From contig NZ_CP163528.1 of assembly GCF_041081105.1 (NCBI RefSeq), positions 4,898,001 through 4,962,000 on the forward strand: 64,000 nucleotides of DNA. The letters are read 5' to 3'. Positions 46,370 through 54,878 of this stretch are shown in pieces; within the stretch, counting starts at the first letter, position 1, and the number at the start of each line of letters is the position of its first letter. The notes under the pieces are model-generated. The model had not been told where the DNA came from. It searched no databases and saw only the letters and a list, made by a program, of their open reading frames with translations. Both the position numbers and the translations under genes were made by a program. This DNA is from Promicromonospora sp. Populi (GTDB taxonomy: Bacteria; Actinomycetota; Actinomycetes; Actinomycetales; Cellulomonadaceae).

Positions 46370-48169
46370 TCAGAGATCGAGGACCGGCCGGAGGTCGGCC
46401 TGCACCCGAGCCAGGCGGTCGCGCGCGGCCACCCGGGCCGTGGACAGTGCATCGGCGGAGGCGTCCGGGTCGACCGGCGAGACCACCTCGATGTAGCACT
46501 TGATCTTGGGCTCGGTACCGCTGGGCCGCACGATCACGCGGGTGTCGTCCGCGGTCAGCAGCACCACGCCGTCGGTCGGCGGCAGCCCGTCCAGGCCCTC
46601 CGCGAGGTCGCGCACCGACTCGACGGGCGAGCCCGCCAGGACCGACGGCGGCGTCTTGCGCAGCCACGCCATCGTCGACTCGATCCGGGCGAGGTCCTCG
46701 AACCGCGCCGAGAGCTGGCCCGTGACGTGCAGCCCGCAGGCGCGTGCGACGTCGTCGAGCCGGTCCAGCAGGGTGCGGCCCTCGCCCGCGAGCCGGTTGG
46801 CGAGCTGCGCGACGGCGACCGCGGCCGACAGGCCGTCCTTGTCCCGTACGTGCTCGGGGTCCACGCAGTAGCCGAGCGCCTCCTCGTACCCGAACACGAG
46901 GCCGGGGCTGCGGGAGATCCACTTAAAACCGGTGAGCGTCGTGGCGTGCTTCAGGCCGTGCCGGGCCGCGACGGCGGCCAGCGCGCGCGACGACACGATC
47001 GAGCAGGCCAGCGTGCCGCCCGTACCCGCGGCGGCCGCCCGTTCGGCGGCGTCCCAGCCGAGCAGCAGGCCTACCTCGTCGCCGTGCAGCATGCGCCAGC
47101 CCTGCGACGCCGCCGTCTCGGCGCCCTGGTACGTCCCGTACTGCGGGTCGAGCACCGCGACCGCGCAGCGGTCGGCGTCCGGGTCGTTCGCGATGACGAG
47201 GTCCGCGTGCGCGTCCTGGGCCAGGGCGAGCGCCAGGTCGATGGCCCCCGGCTCCTCCGGGTTGGGAAAGGACACGGTGGGGAAGTCCGGGTCGGGCTCG
47301 GCCTGCTCCTCGACCGGCACGACGTCGGTAAAACCAGCCTCGGCCAGCACTCGCGCGATCGCGGCGCCGCCCACGCCGTGCAGCGACGTGGTGACGATGC
47401 GCAGCCGGTTGCGCGGCTCGCCGTCGTGCAGGCCGGCTACTGCCGCGTGGTACTCGTCGGTGATCTCCCGGCCGAGGAGCGTCCAGCCGGACTCGGCGCG
47501 CGGCACGTCCTTGGCGGCGGCCACGTGGGCGATCTCCTCGGCGATCCGGGCGTCGTACGGCGGGACGATCTGCGCGCCCTGGCCGGCGTCGGACACGACC
47601 CGCCCGCCGAGGTACACCTTGTAGCCGTTGTCGGCCGCGGGGTTGTGGCTGGCGGTGACCATGACCCCGGCGTCGGCGGACAGCCGGCGCACCGCGAACG
47701 CGAGCACCGGCGTGGGGCCCGGCGCGGGCATGAGCAGCACCTCGGCTCCGGCCGCCACCAGCACGGCGGCGGTGTCCCGGGCGAAGTCGGCGGAGCGGTA
47801 GCGCGCGTCGTACCCGACCACAACCCGCGGCGTCACGCCGGCCGCCTCCGACTTCAGGAACGCGCCCAGCCCGGCCGCGGCGGCGATCACCACTGCGCGG
47901 TTCATCCGGTTGGGTCCGGCGGCCATGGCGCCGCGCAGGCCCGCCGTGCCGAACTGGAGCGGGCCGGAGAACCGGTCGGCGAGCTCGGCGAGCGCAAAGT
48001 CACCGACGTCGGCGGCCGCAGTCCGGTCCTCGGCCCGGGCCACGAGGTCACGCAGCTCGGCGACGTCGTTGTCGTCCACGTCCGCGGCCATCCAGGACTC
48101 GGCGCGTGCGGCCAGATCGGGCGCCGAGAGCTTCCCGGTGGCGGTCGGCGGGTTGGCGGGCTCGATCAT
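46370..48169 (-). CDS. Phosphohexomutase / phosphopentomutase family protein
   Basis: A 599-aa alpha-D-phosphohexomutase superfamily enzyme of the long phosphomannomutase/PGM2-like type. FGTAGLRGAM near 72, the phosphoserine loop TASHNPAADNGYK near 165, the metal loop NDPDADRCAV, GYEEALGY for sugar binding, and VRPSGTEPKIK near the end are all present. The ATG overlaps the PNP stop as TGATG. PGM2-like enzymes interconvert (deoxy)ribose 1- and 5-phosphate, which would provide the missing mutase between phosphorolysis and DeoC. It could also serve glucose 1-phosphate supply for rmlA. Confidence 0.9.
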   Translation of the reverse strand: MIEPANPPTATGKLSAPDLAARAESWMAADVDDNDVAELRDLVARAEDRTAAADVGDFALAELADRFSGPLQFGTAGLRGAMAAGPNRMNRAVVIAAAAGLGAFLKSEAAGVTPRVVVGYDARYRSADFARDTAAVLVAAGAEVLLMPAPGPTPVLAFAVRRLSADAGVMVTASHNPAADNGYKVYLGGRVVSDAGQGAQIVPPYDARIAEEIAHVAAAKDVPRAESGWTLLGREITDEYHAAVAGLHDGEPRNRLRIVTTSLHGVGGAAIARVLAEAGFTDVVPVEEQAEPDPDFPTVSFPNPEEPGAIDLALALAQDAHADLVIANDPDADRCAVAVLDPQYGTYQGAETAASQGWRMLHGDEVGLLLGWDAAERAAAAGTGGTLACSIVSSRALAAVAARHGLKHATTLTGFKWISRSPGLVFGYEEALGYCVDPEHVRDKDGLSAAVAVAQLANRLAGEGRTLLDRLDDVARACGLHVTGQLSARFEDLARIESTMAWLRKTPPSVLAGSPVESVRDLAEGLDGLPPTDGVVLLTADDTRVIVRPSGTEPKIKCYIEVVSPVDPDASADALSTARVAARDRLARVQADLRPVLDL

Positions 48170-49008
48170 CAGAGCTGCTTGACCACTCGCGCGAGCAGGT
48201 CGCTGATCCGGGGGCCAGAGACGCGGCCCGCCTCCAGCACCTCCTCGTGGGACAGCGGGTTGGCGCTGATCCCGGCCGCCAGGTTGGTGGCGAGCGAGAT
48301 GCCGAGCACGTCCATGCGGCAGTGACGCGCGGCTACGGCCTCCACCGCCGTCGACATGCCCACGAGGTCGGCGCCCAGCAGGCTGGCCATCTTGACCTCG
48401 GCCGGGGTCTCGTACTGCGGGCCGTGGAACTGCGCGTACACACCCTCGGGCAGGTCCGGGTCCACGCTGCGGGCGATGTCCCGCAGGCGCGGCGTGTAGA
48501 TGTCTGTCATGTCGGCGAACTTGGCGCCCTCGAGCGGCGTCTGCCCCGTGAAGTTGATGTGGTCCTTGAGGAGCACCACCTGCCCGGGGCGCCAGCCGAT
48601 GTGCACGCTGCCGCAGCCGTTCGTCAGGATCACGGTGTCGCAGCCGGTGGCCGCCGCGGTGCGCACGCCGTGGGCCACGCGCCGGATCCCGCGCCCCTCG
48701 TACAGGTGCGTGCGGGAGCCGAGGACCAGCGCGTACCGCACCGCGCCGTCGGGCCGCTCGACACGGATCGACCGCGTGGTGGACCGGTGGCCCTGGACCG
48801 CCGGCTGCACAAAGCCGGGGATGTCGGCGGTGGGGATCTCGGCGACGACGTCGCCGAGCAGCTCGGCCGCACCACCCCACCCCGAGCCGAGGACGAGCGC
48901 GACGTCGTGCCCCGGCACTCCCGTCTTGGCCGCGATGTACTCCGCGGCCGCGGCAGCGACGTCGAAGGGGTTGGTCGTCGGGTCGTCCAGATCCAGGTCC
49001 GTGCTCAT
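48169..49008 (-). CDS. punA: Purine nucleoside phosphorylase
   Basis: A 279-aa trimeric-type PNP that splits inosine or guanosine with phosphate into base and ribose 1-phosphate. VALVLGSGWGG near 36, the phosphate loop region RTHLYEGRG, TNGCGSVHIGWRPGQ, and FHGPQYETPAE near 194 are family-typical, with SLATNLAAGIS near the C-terminus. It is translationally coupled to the mutase downstream and divergent from the flavoprotein gene. With add (6870) it handles purine salvage. Confidence 0.93.
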   Translation of the reverse strand: MSTDLDLDDPTTNPFDVAAAAAEYIAAKTGVPGHDVALVLGSGWGGAAELLGDVVAEIPTADIPGFVQPAVQGHRSTTRSIRVERPDGAVRYALVLGSRTHLYEGRGIRRVAHGVRTAAATGCDTVILTNGCGSVHIGWRPGQVVLLKDHINFTGQTPLEGAKFADMTDIYTPRLRDIARSVDPDLPEGVYAQFHGPQYETPAEVKMASLLGADLVGMSTAVEAVAARHCRMDVLGISLATNLAAGISANPLSHEEVLEAGRVSGPRISDLLARVVKQL

Positions 49009-49096
49009 GCTCCGAGGTTAACGCCACTTTCCCCCTGGCACGCGCCCACGAGTACGTCGGCTTCGGCAGGCTCGCGGACGATGCGAGAATGTAGGG

Positions 49097-50644
49097 GTGA
49101 CCCCCCTCGATCCTGCCGCTGTCCCGCCCCGTGTTGTTGTCGTGGGAGGTGGCCCCGGAGGCTACGAGGCGGCGCTCGTCGCCCGGAGCCACGGCGCGCA
49201 GGTCACGGTGGTCGAGCAGCAGGGGATGGGCGGTGCGGCCGTCCTGACCGACGTCGTCCCGTCCAAGACGCTCATCGCCACCGCCGAGTGGATGACCATC
49301 GCCGACCGCGCCCCCGAGCTCGGTATCCGCATGCCCGACGACGTGGTGGACCCGTTGGGGGACGTCGACGTCTCGCTGGCGACCGGCGGCATCCCGGTGG
49401 TCCGCCCCTACACGGCCCCTGGCCTCAGCGGTGCGGGCGTGCAGGCGGCGGCGTCCGCTGCCGGGACCGTCGACAAGCGCAAGCACTTCGTGGACCTGCA
49501 GGCCGTGAACAAGCGGGTGCTCGCGCTCGCGGGGGCGCAGAGCGCCGACATCCGCGGCCGGCTGGAACGGGAGGGGATCCAGATCGTCGCCGGCAAGGGG
49601 CGGCTGGACGGCCCTTCGCGCGTGGTCGTGGAGCTGGCCGACGGCTCCACCACCTCGCTGGAGGCGGACTCGATCCTTCTGGCGCTCGGCGCCACCCCGC
49701 GCACCCTGCCCACCGCCGTGCCCGACGGCGAGCGCATCCTCACCTGGACGCAGATGTACAACCTGCGGGAGCTCCCGGAGCGGCTGATCGTGGTCGGCTC
49801 GGGTGTCACCGGCGCTGAGTTCGCGGGCGCGTACAACGCGCTCGGGTCGGACGTGGTGCTCGTCTCCAGCCGCGACCGGGTGCTGCCCGGCGAGGACGAG
49901 GACGCCGCCGAGCTGCTGGAGGGTGTGTTCCGCTCCCGGGGCATGACCGTGCTGTCCCGCTCGCGCGCGGCGTCCGCGGTGCGCACCGACGACGGCGTCG
50001 AGGTGACGCTGTCCGACGGGCGGGTGGTGCACGGCTCGCACGTGCTCGTGGCCGTCGGCGGTGTGCCGGCGACGTCGGGCCTGGGGCTGGAAGAAGCCGG
50101 GGTGCAGCTCTCGGAGGGCGGGCACGTCGTTGTGGACCGCGTCTCGCGGACCTCGGTGCGCGGCGTGTACGCGTCCGGCGACTGCACCGGCGTGCTCCCG
50201 CTCGCGTCCGTGGCCGCCATGCAGGGCCGGATCGCGATGGCACACGCCCTGGGCGACGCCGTCCAGCCGCTCGCGCTGCGCATCGTCGCCTCGAACATCT
50301 TCACGGCGCCCGAGATCGCGACCGTCGGCTACAGCGAGGAGAAGCTGCGCGCGCAGAACTCCAAGTTCATCACGACGACGCTGCCGCTCGCCCGGAACCC
50401 GCGCGCCAAGATGCTCGGCATCAGGGACGGGTTCGTGAAGCTGTTCGCGCACCCCGAGGCGGGCGTGGTGCTCGGCGGCGTGGTGGTGGCGCCGCGGGCC
50501 TCGGAGCTGATCTTCCCGATCACGCTGGCCGTGCAGCACCGGCTCACCGTGGAGAACGTCGCCTCCGCGTTCACGATCTACCCGTCGCTGTCGGGCTCGA
50601 TCGCGGAGGGTGCGCGCATCCTGGATGCGCGGGTAGGCAAGTAG
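49097..50644 (+). CDS. lpdA: NAD(P)H-quinone dehydrogenase, LpdA type
   Basis: A 515-aa flavoprotein related to dihydrolipoamide dehydrogenase. FAD loop GGGPGGYEAALVA is at 17-29, NAD(P) loop VVGSGVTGAEFA near 235, and SGDCTGVLPLASVAAMQGRIA near 375. The region that holds the redox disulfide in true Lpd enzymes reads MGGAAVLTDVVPSKTLI and contains no cysteine. That is the hallmark of mycobacterial LpdA-type quinone reductases. The GTG start follows a weak GGGG. The stop abuts the stop of the convergent gene with no spacer. Confidence 0.88.
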   Translation: MTPLDPAAVPPRVVVVGGGPGGYEAALVARSHGAQVTVVEQQGMGGAAVLTDVVPSKTLIATAEWMTIADRAPELGIRMPDDVVDPLGDVDVSLATGGIPVVRPYTAPGLSGAGVQAAASAAGTVDKRKHFVDLQAVNKRVLALAGAQSADIRGRLEREGIQIVAGKGRLDGPSRVVVELADGSTTSLEADSILLALGATPRTLPTAVPDGERILTWTQMYNLRELPERLIVVGSGVTGAEFAGAYNALGSDVVLVSSRDRVLPGEDEDAAELLEGVFRSRGMTVLSRSRAASAVRTDDGVEVTLSDGRVVHGSHVLVAVGGVPATSGLGLEEAGVQLSEGGHVVVDRVSRTSVRGVYASGDCTGVLPLASVAAMQGRIAMAHALGDAVQPLALRIVASNIFTAPEIATVGYSEEKLRAQNSKFITTTLPLARNPRAKMLGIRDGFVKLFAHPEAGVVLGGVVVAPRASELIFPITLAVQHRLTVENVASAFTIYPSLSGSIAEGARILDARVGK

Positions 50645-51109
50645 TTACGCGACCGAGGCGTCCAGGACGATCTGGCCGCCCTCGACCCTCGCGCTCGAGA
50701 CCGTCAGCCCGGGGACCTTGGCCTCCAGCAGGCGCTCCACGTCGACGGCGATCCGCGCGTCCGGCTGCACGTCCACGACCCCCGGCGGCAGGCCCTGCTT
50801 CGCGACCTCCTGCTCGATCGGCGCCGCGGCGAGGCTGAGCAGGCGGTGCGCCGGGAGCCCGGCGGCATTCACCTCGACCGACAGCGTGGCGACGCCGCGC
50901 TCGAAGGCGGCCAGCTTCACGTCGGCCCGCACGATCGGGGCGATCTTCACGGCCAGCTTGAGCGGCCCGGGCAGGGTCTCCAGGCGGCGCAGGTCCGCGA
51001 CCACACGAATCACGTCCCCGTCGCCGACGACGGAGGTGATGACGGGCGGGGCCTGCTTGGCGATCCTGGCCAGGCCGAGCACCTCTTCGGGTGCGATCCG
51101 GATGTGCAC
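50645..51109 (-). CDS. Hypothetical 154-aa protein, paralogue A
   Basis: Not recognised. The 154-aa product has no signal or membrane segment. It shares a recognisable pattern with the product at 51678-52142: SPEE/APEE near the start, ADLRRL near 40, VDV-AAGLP-LL near 83, GLP near 105, I-(V/L)DV, and a final EGG-(I/V)V. The alternating beta-like pattern could be a small lipid- or ligand-binding fold, but I do not assign it. The GTG start is 9 nt after the Nudix gene stop. Confidence 0.72.
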   Translation of the reverse strand: MHIRIAPEEVLGLARIAKQAPPVITSVVGDGDVIRVVADLRRLETLPGPLKLAVKIAPIVRADVKLAAFERGVATLSVEVNAAGLPAHRLLSLAAAPIEQEVAKQGLPPGVVDVQPDARIAVDVERLLEAKVPGLTVSSARVEGGQIVLDASVA

Positions 51110-51118
51110 GATTCGACC

Positions 51119-51619
51119 CTAACCCAGCATTGCGAGCAGTTCCGGCAGTGCCTCGCCGAACGCCGGCAGCAGGGTCAGAGAGTCGATCTCGGCGAGGTCC
51201 ACCCAGCGCACCTCCAGGCTCTCCGGGTCGGCGGCGCGCGGCTCGATGTGGTGCCCGGGGGCGACGTCGGCCACCACCGTCGTGTACGTCCAGACCGGGT
51301 GCTCCAGCACGTGCGTGCCCACTACGTGCACCGCTGCCGGATCGATGGCCGCCTCCTCGGCGGCCTCCCGCAGGGCGCCGGCCGCCGGCTTCTCGTCCGG
51401 GGCCAGCGCGCCGCCGGGGATGCCCCAGGTGCCGCCCATGTGCGACCACAGGGCGCGGTGCTGGAGCACCACGTGCGACGGCGCGCCGCTCGCGTCCCGC
51501 CGGACGAGCAGCAGCCCGGCCGCGCCGAACAGCCCCCAGTGCCGGTGGTCCCCGCAGGTCACCCAGCCGTCACCGCCGTGCCGGTGCAGATCGGTCGGGG
51601 GCGCGGTCGGATTCGGCAC
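51119..51619 (-). CDS. Nudix hydrolase
   Basis: A 166-aa Nudix protein. The box G-x5-E-x7-R-E-x-x-E-E occupies residues 70-89 (Gly70, Glu76, Arg84, Glu85, Glu88, Glu89); the usual Gly two residues later is Ala91. GTWGIPGGAL precedes it. Such enzymes hydrolyse nucleoside diphosphates linked to another moiety; MutT-like cleansing or NDP-sugar hydrolysis cannot be separated here. It lies between two paralogous unknown genes in the same direction. Confidence 0.88.
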   Translation of the reverse strand: MPNPTAPPTDLHRHGGDGWVTCGDHRHWGLFGAAGLLLVRRDASGAPSHVVLQHRALWSHMGGTWGIPGGALAPDEKPAAGALREAAEEAAIDPAAVHVVGTHVLEHPVWTYTTVVADVAPGHHIEPRAADPESLEVRWVDLAEIDSLTLLPAFGEALPELLAMLG

Positions 51620-51677
51620 GGCGCCAGTGTGTCAGGTCCGGGCGGGAACTGTCAGCGACTGGCCCCCGACTCCCGGT

Positions 51678-52142
51678 TCAGGAGGGGACGCCCTCGACGA
51701 CGACCTTGCCGCCCTCGAAGCGGAAGTCCGTCACCTCGGTGAACTCGCCGCGCATCAGGGTGCGCACGTCCAGCGCGATGGTGCCGTCCTTGCGGAACTG
51801 CACTGCGTCCTCGGGCAGGCCGCTCTTCCGCGCCATCTTCGCGATGGTGCCGGAGGCGAGGGGGAGCAGCTTGGTGGCCGGCAGCCCGGCCGCGTCGGCG
51901 TCGACCTGGAGCACCGCTACGTTCTCCTGGAACGAGGTGATCCTGGCCGACCCGTGCATGACCGGCACGGCCTTGGCCGCGATCCGGACGGGGAGCGGGG
52001 CATGGATCAGGCGGCGCAGGTCTGCAGTCAGGGCGATGACGCCGTCGTCGCAGGTCAGCTCGCTGACGAACGACGGAAGGGTCTTGCGGGGGCGGACGAG
52101 GGCGATGGCCTCTTCAGGGCTGAGAACTACGACATTTGTCAC
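51678..52142 (-). CDS. Hypothetical 154-aa protein, paralogue B
   Basis: Not recognised. Same length as, and clearly related to, the product at 50645-51109, including ADLRRL, DAAGLPA-KLLPLA and FEGGKVVVEG. No signal peptide or membrane helix is seen. The GTG start lies 29 nt after the stop of the acyl-CoA carboxylase alpha gene. The pair flanking a Nudix gene suggests a local duplication of a small cytoplasmic protein family. Confidence 0.72.
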   Translation of the reverse strand: MTNVVVLSPEEAIALVRPRKTLPSFVSELTCDDGVIALTADLRRLIHAPLPVRIAAKAVPVMHGSARITSFQENVAVLQVDADAAGLPATKLLPLASGTIAKMARKSGLPEDAVQFRKDGTIALDVRTLMRGEFTEVTDFRFEGGKVVVEGVPS

Positions 52143-52171
52143 GCCGCAGAACCTAGCGGATCAGGGACAGG

Positions 52172-53968
52172 TCAGTCGACGATCTCGCAGATCGGAGCGC
52201 CCGCCGTCACGCTCGCGCCGGGCGCGGCCGTCAGGGACCGCACGGTGCCCGCCCGGTGGGCCAGGATCGGCTGCTCCATCTTCATGGCCTCCAGCACGAC
52301 GACGAGGTCGCCCTCGGCCACCTGCGCGCCGTCCTCGACCGCCACCTTGACGATCGTGCCCTGCATCGGGGAGGCCAGCGTGTTGCCGGCCGAACCGCTG
52401 GACGGCTTGGCGCCGGGAGCTCGCCTGGGACGGCGGGCAGCGTTCGCCGTGCGCGCGCGGCCCGCGGCGACGCCGAGCCCGGCGGGCAGCACGACCTCGA
52501 GCCGGCGTCCGCCCACCTCGACCACCACGCGCTCGGCGGTGACCTCTTCCACCTCGGCCTCCGGTGCGGGCGCCGGGGCCAGTGCCTTGAGCGTGTCGGC
52601 GAACTCGGTCTCGATCCAGCGGGTGTGCACGCGGAACGCGGAACCGTCGGCCGGGACGAACGCATCGGCGTCGAGCACCGCGCGGTGGAACGGGACGACC
52701 GTCGGGATGCCCTCGACCACAAGCTCGCGCAGCGCGCGGCGCGCGCGCTCGATCGCCTGGGTGCGCGTGGCACCCGTGACGATGACCTTCGCGATCATCG
52801 AGTCGAACGCGCCGGAGACCGAGTCGCCCGCGACAACACCCGAGTCGACCCGCACACCCGGGCCGGACGGCCAAAGAATCGTGTTCAGGCGGCCTGGCGC
52901 CGGGAGGAAGCCCGCGGCCGGGTCCTCACCGTTGATGCGGAACTCGATGGAGTGCCCGCGCACCACAGGGGAGTGGTAGCCGAGCGGCTCGCCGGCCGCG
53001 ATGCGCAGCTGCTCGCGCACCAGGTCGATGCCCGTGACCTCCTCGGTCACCGGGTGCTCCACCTGGAGCCGCGTGTTCACCTCGAGGAACGAGATGGTGC
53101 CGTCGAGGCCCACCAGGAACTCGCAAGTGCCCGCGCCCACGTAGCCGGCCTCGCGCAGGATCGCCTCTGAGGCCGTGTACAGGGACTTCTCCTGCTCCGG
53201 CGTGAGGAACGGCGCGGGCGCCTCCTCGACCAGCTTCTGGTGACGTCGCTGCAGCGAGCAGTCCCGCGTGGACACCACCACGACGTTGCCGTGGGCGTCC
53301 GCGAGGCACTGCGTCTCCACGTGCCGCGGCTTGTCCAGGTAGCGCTCCACGAAGCACTCGCCGCGACCGAACGCCGCCGTCGCCTCGCGGACCGCCGAGT
53401 CGAACAGCTCGTCGATCTCGTCGAACGTGCGCGCGACCTTCAGCCCGCGACCGCCGCCGCCGAACGCCGCCTTGATGGCGACGGGCAGCCCGTACTCCTC
53501 GGCGAAGGCCTTGACCTCTGCGCTGTTCTTGACCGGGTCGGGTGTGCCGGGGACCAGCGGCGCGCCAGCGCGCTGCGCGATGTGCCGCGCGCTCACCTTG
53601 TCACCCAGCGCCTCGATGGCCGACGGCGGCGGCCCGATCCAGGTGAGCCCCGCGTCGAGCACAGCCTGCGCGAACTCCGCGTTCTCCGACAGGAACCCGT
53701 AGCCCGGGTGCACGGCGTCGGCGCCCGAACGGCGGGCGACGTCGAGCAGCTTCGCCGGGTCCAGGTAGGTGTCCGCCGCGCGCGCTCCGCCGAGCGCGAA
53801 GGCCTCGTCCGCGAGCCGGACGTGCAGCGCCTCGCGGTCCTGGTCGGCGTAGACGGCGACGGAGGTCAGCCCCGCGTCGGCACATCCACGGGCCACGCGC
53901 ACGGCGATCTCACCTCGGTTGGCGATGAGCACCTTGGAGATGGTTCTGGGCATGCTGGAACTGGGCAC
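52172..53968 (-). CDS. accA3: Acetyl-/propionyl-CoA carboxylase alpha subunit (biotin carboxylase + BCCP)
   Basis: A 598-aa subunit. The biotin carboxylase domain runs from about 10 to 455 with [26 protein letters not shown] (ATP loop), [11 protein letters not shown] and [17 protein letters not shown] linker follows, then a C-terminal biotinyl domain with EAMKM and the biotinylated Lys563. It carboxylates its own biotin for transfer by the beta subunit, giving malonyl- or methylmalonyl-CoA. GTG 53968 is used; ATG 53953 is an alternative. The beta, epsilon and birA genes lie further upstream on this stretch, so the complex is nearly complete here. The gene symbol is by analogy. Confidence 0.93.
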   Translation of the reverse strand: MPSSSMPRTISKVLIANRGEIAVRVARGCADAGLTSVAVYADQDREALHVRLADEAFALGGARAADTYLDPAKLLDVARRSGADAVHPGYGFLSENAEFAQAVLDAGLTWIGPPPSAIEALGDKVSARHIAQRAGAPLVPGTPDPVKNSAEVKAFAEEYGLPVAIKAAFGGGGRGLKVARTFDEIDELFDSAVREATAAFGRGECFVERYLDKPRHVETQCLADAHGNVVVVSTRDCSLQRRHQKLVEEAPAPFLTPEQEKSLYTASEAILREAGYVGAGTCEFLVGLDGTISFLEVNTRLQVEHPVTEEVTGIDLVREQLRIAAGEPLGYHSPVVRGHSIEFRINGEDPAAGFLPAPGRLNTILWPSGPGVRVDSGVVAGDSVSGAFDSMIAKVIVTGATRTQAIERARRALRELVVEGIPTVVPFHRAVLDADAFVPADGSAFRVHTRWIETEFADTLKALAPAPAPEAEVEEVTAERVVVEVGGRRLEVVLPAGLGVAAGRARTANAARRPRRAPGAKPSSGSAGNTLASPMQGTIVKVAVEDGAQVAEGDLVVVLEAMKMEQPILAHRAGTVRSLTAAPGASVTAGAPICEIVD

Positions 53969-54165
53969 GGCTCACCGTAACCCGATGGCACGAGAGCGAA
54001 GTACCCCCTCGGGCCCTCGGAGAAAAGTCTGGAGTCCAGACCAACCCCAGCGCGGGCCGTTTGGAGGGTTTAGACATGGCGTCAACCCTGGGGAGTCGGA
54101 TCCGGGTCGCCTGGTTGTGGGTATCCGGCAGAAGGCCCGGGCACTCAGGGGGTGGCGGCGGCTCG

Positions 54166-54870
54166 TCAGGGGGTGCGGAGCACCCGCCACGGGACGCCCA
54201 GCTCACCCAGGAGCTCGCGCAACAGCGGGAGGCTGATGCCGACGACGCCGTGGTGGTCACCCTCGATGCGCTCGATGTAGGGGCCGCCCAGCCCGTCGAT
54301 CGTGAACGCGCCCGCCACGTACAGCGGCTCGTCGGTGGCGACGTAGGCGTCGATCTCGTCGTCGTCGATGTCGGCGAACCAGACGGTGGTCGAGCTGGTC
54401 GAGCCGAGGGTGCCGCCCGTGCCGCCGGAGCTGTCGTCGCGTAGGTCCACCAGCCAGTGGCCCGTGTGCAGCACACCCTTGCTGCCGCGCATGGAGCGCC
54501 AGCGCTCCCGCGCGGTGGCGGCGTCGGCCGGTTTGCCGACGACGGTGCCGTCGATCTCCAGCATGGAGTCGCAGCCGACCACTATGACGTCCGCGGTGTC
54601 TATGACGTCCGCGGTGTCGCTCGCGGCGTCGTCCGAGGTGTCGACGACGGCGCCTTCGAGCCGGGCCGCGACCTCCTCGGCCTTGGCCTGGGCCAGGACG
54701 AGCACCGCGTCCGCCGGATCGAGCTCACCGAACCGGTCGGCGGCGTCGACGAGGACCTTGTCCTCGTCGACGCCGGAGACGATGACGTCCGGGGTGACTC
54801 CGGCGGACTTCAGCGTCGCGAGTCGGGCAGGGGACTGTGAGGCGAGGACCAGACGTGGCACGCGCGCCAC
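54166..54870 (-). CDS. maf: Maf family nucleoside triphosphate pyrophosphatase
   Basis: A 234-aa Maf protein that hydrolyses non-canonical or modified nucleotides. LVLASQSPARLATL at 7-20 is the family's N-terminal loop. GCDSMLEIDG holds the catalytic Asp, GKPAD the Lys, and GPYIERIEGDHHGVVGISLPLL the C-terminal signature. About 20 extra residues at 76-96 are acidic and contain DTADVI twice, from an 18-nt tandem duplication. The GTG start is 8 nt after the DUF885 gene's stop. Maf next to acyl-CoA carboxylase genes is common in actinobacteria. Confidence 0.9.
   Translation of the reverse strand: MARVPRLVLASQSPARLATLKSAGVTPDVIVSGVDEDKVLVDAADRFGELDPADAVLVLAQAKAEEVAARLEGAVVDTSDDAASDTADVIDTADVIVVGCDSMLEIDGTVVGKPADAATARERWRSMRGSKGVLHTGHWLVDLRDDSSGGTGGTLGSTSSTTVWFADIDDDEIDAYVATDEPLYVAGAFTIDGLGGPYIERIEGDHHGVVGISLPLLRELLGELGVPWRVLRTP
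54582..54617. repeat. Perfect 18-nt tandem duplication inside maf
   Basis: CTATGACGTCCGCGGTGT occurs at 54582-54599 and again, identically, at 54600-54617. It keeps the reading frame and adds six residues to an acidic insertion in Maf. Confidence 0.9.
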
Positions 54871-54878
54871 AGTAACGG

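Noticed and set aside
48170..50539. Long minus-strand extension upstream of the phosphosugar mutase, opposite PNP and lpdA
   Set aside because: The mutase N-terminus begins at 48169; the extension has no homology and is out of frame or antisense to two well-supported enzymes.
49097..50644. Dihydrolipoamide dehydrogenase of a 2-oxoacid complex
   Set aside because: The redox-active cysteine pair is absent from the expected N-terminal position, which fits quinone-reductase LpdA instead.
54076..54444. A plus-strand ORF with a GGAGGG site upstream, overlapping maf antisense
   Set aside because: The ribosome-like site is tempting, but most of the ORF is antisense to conserved Maf codons and the product is low-complexity.
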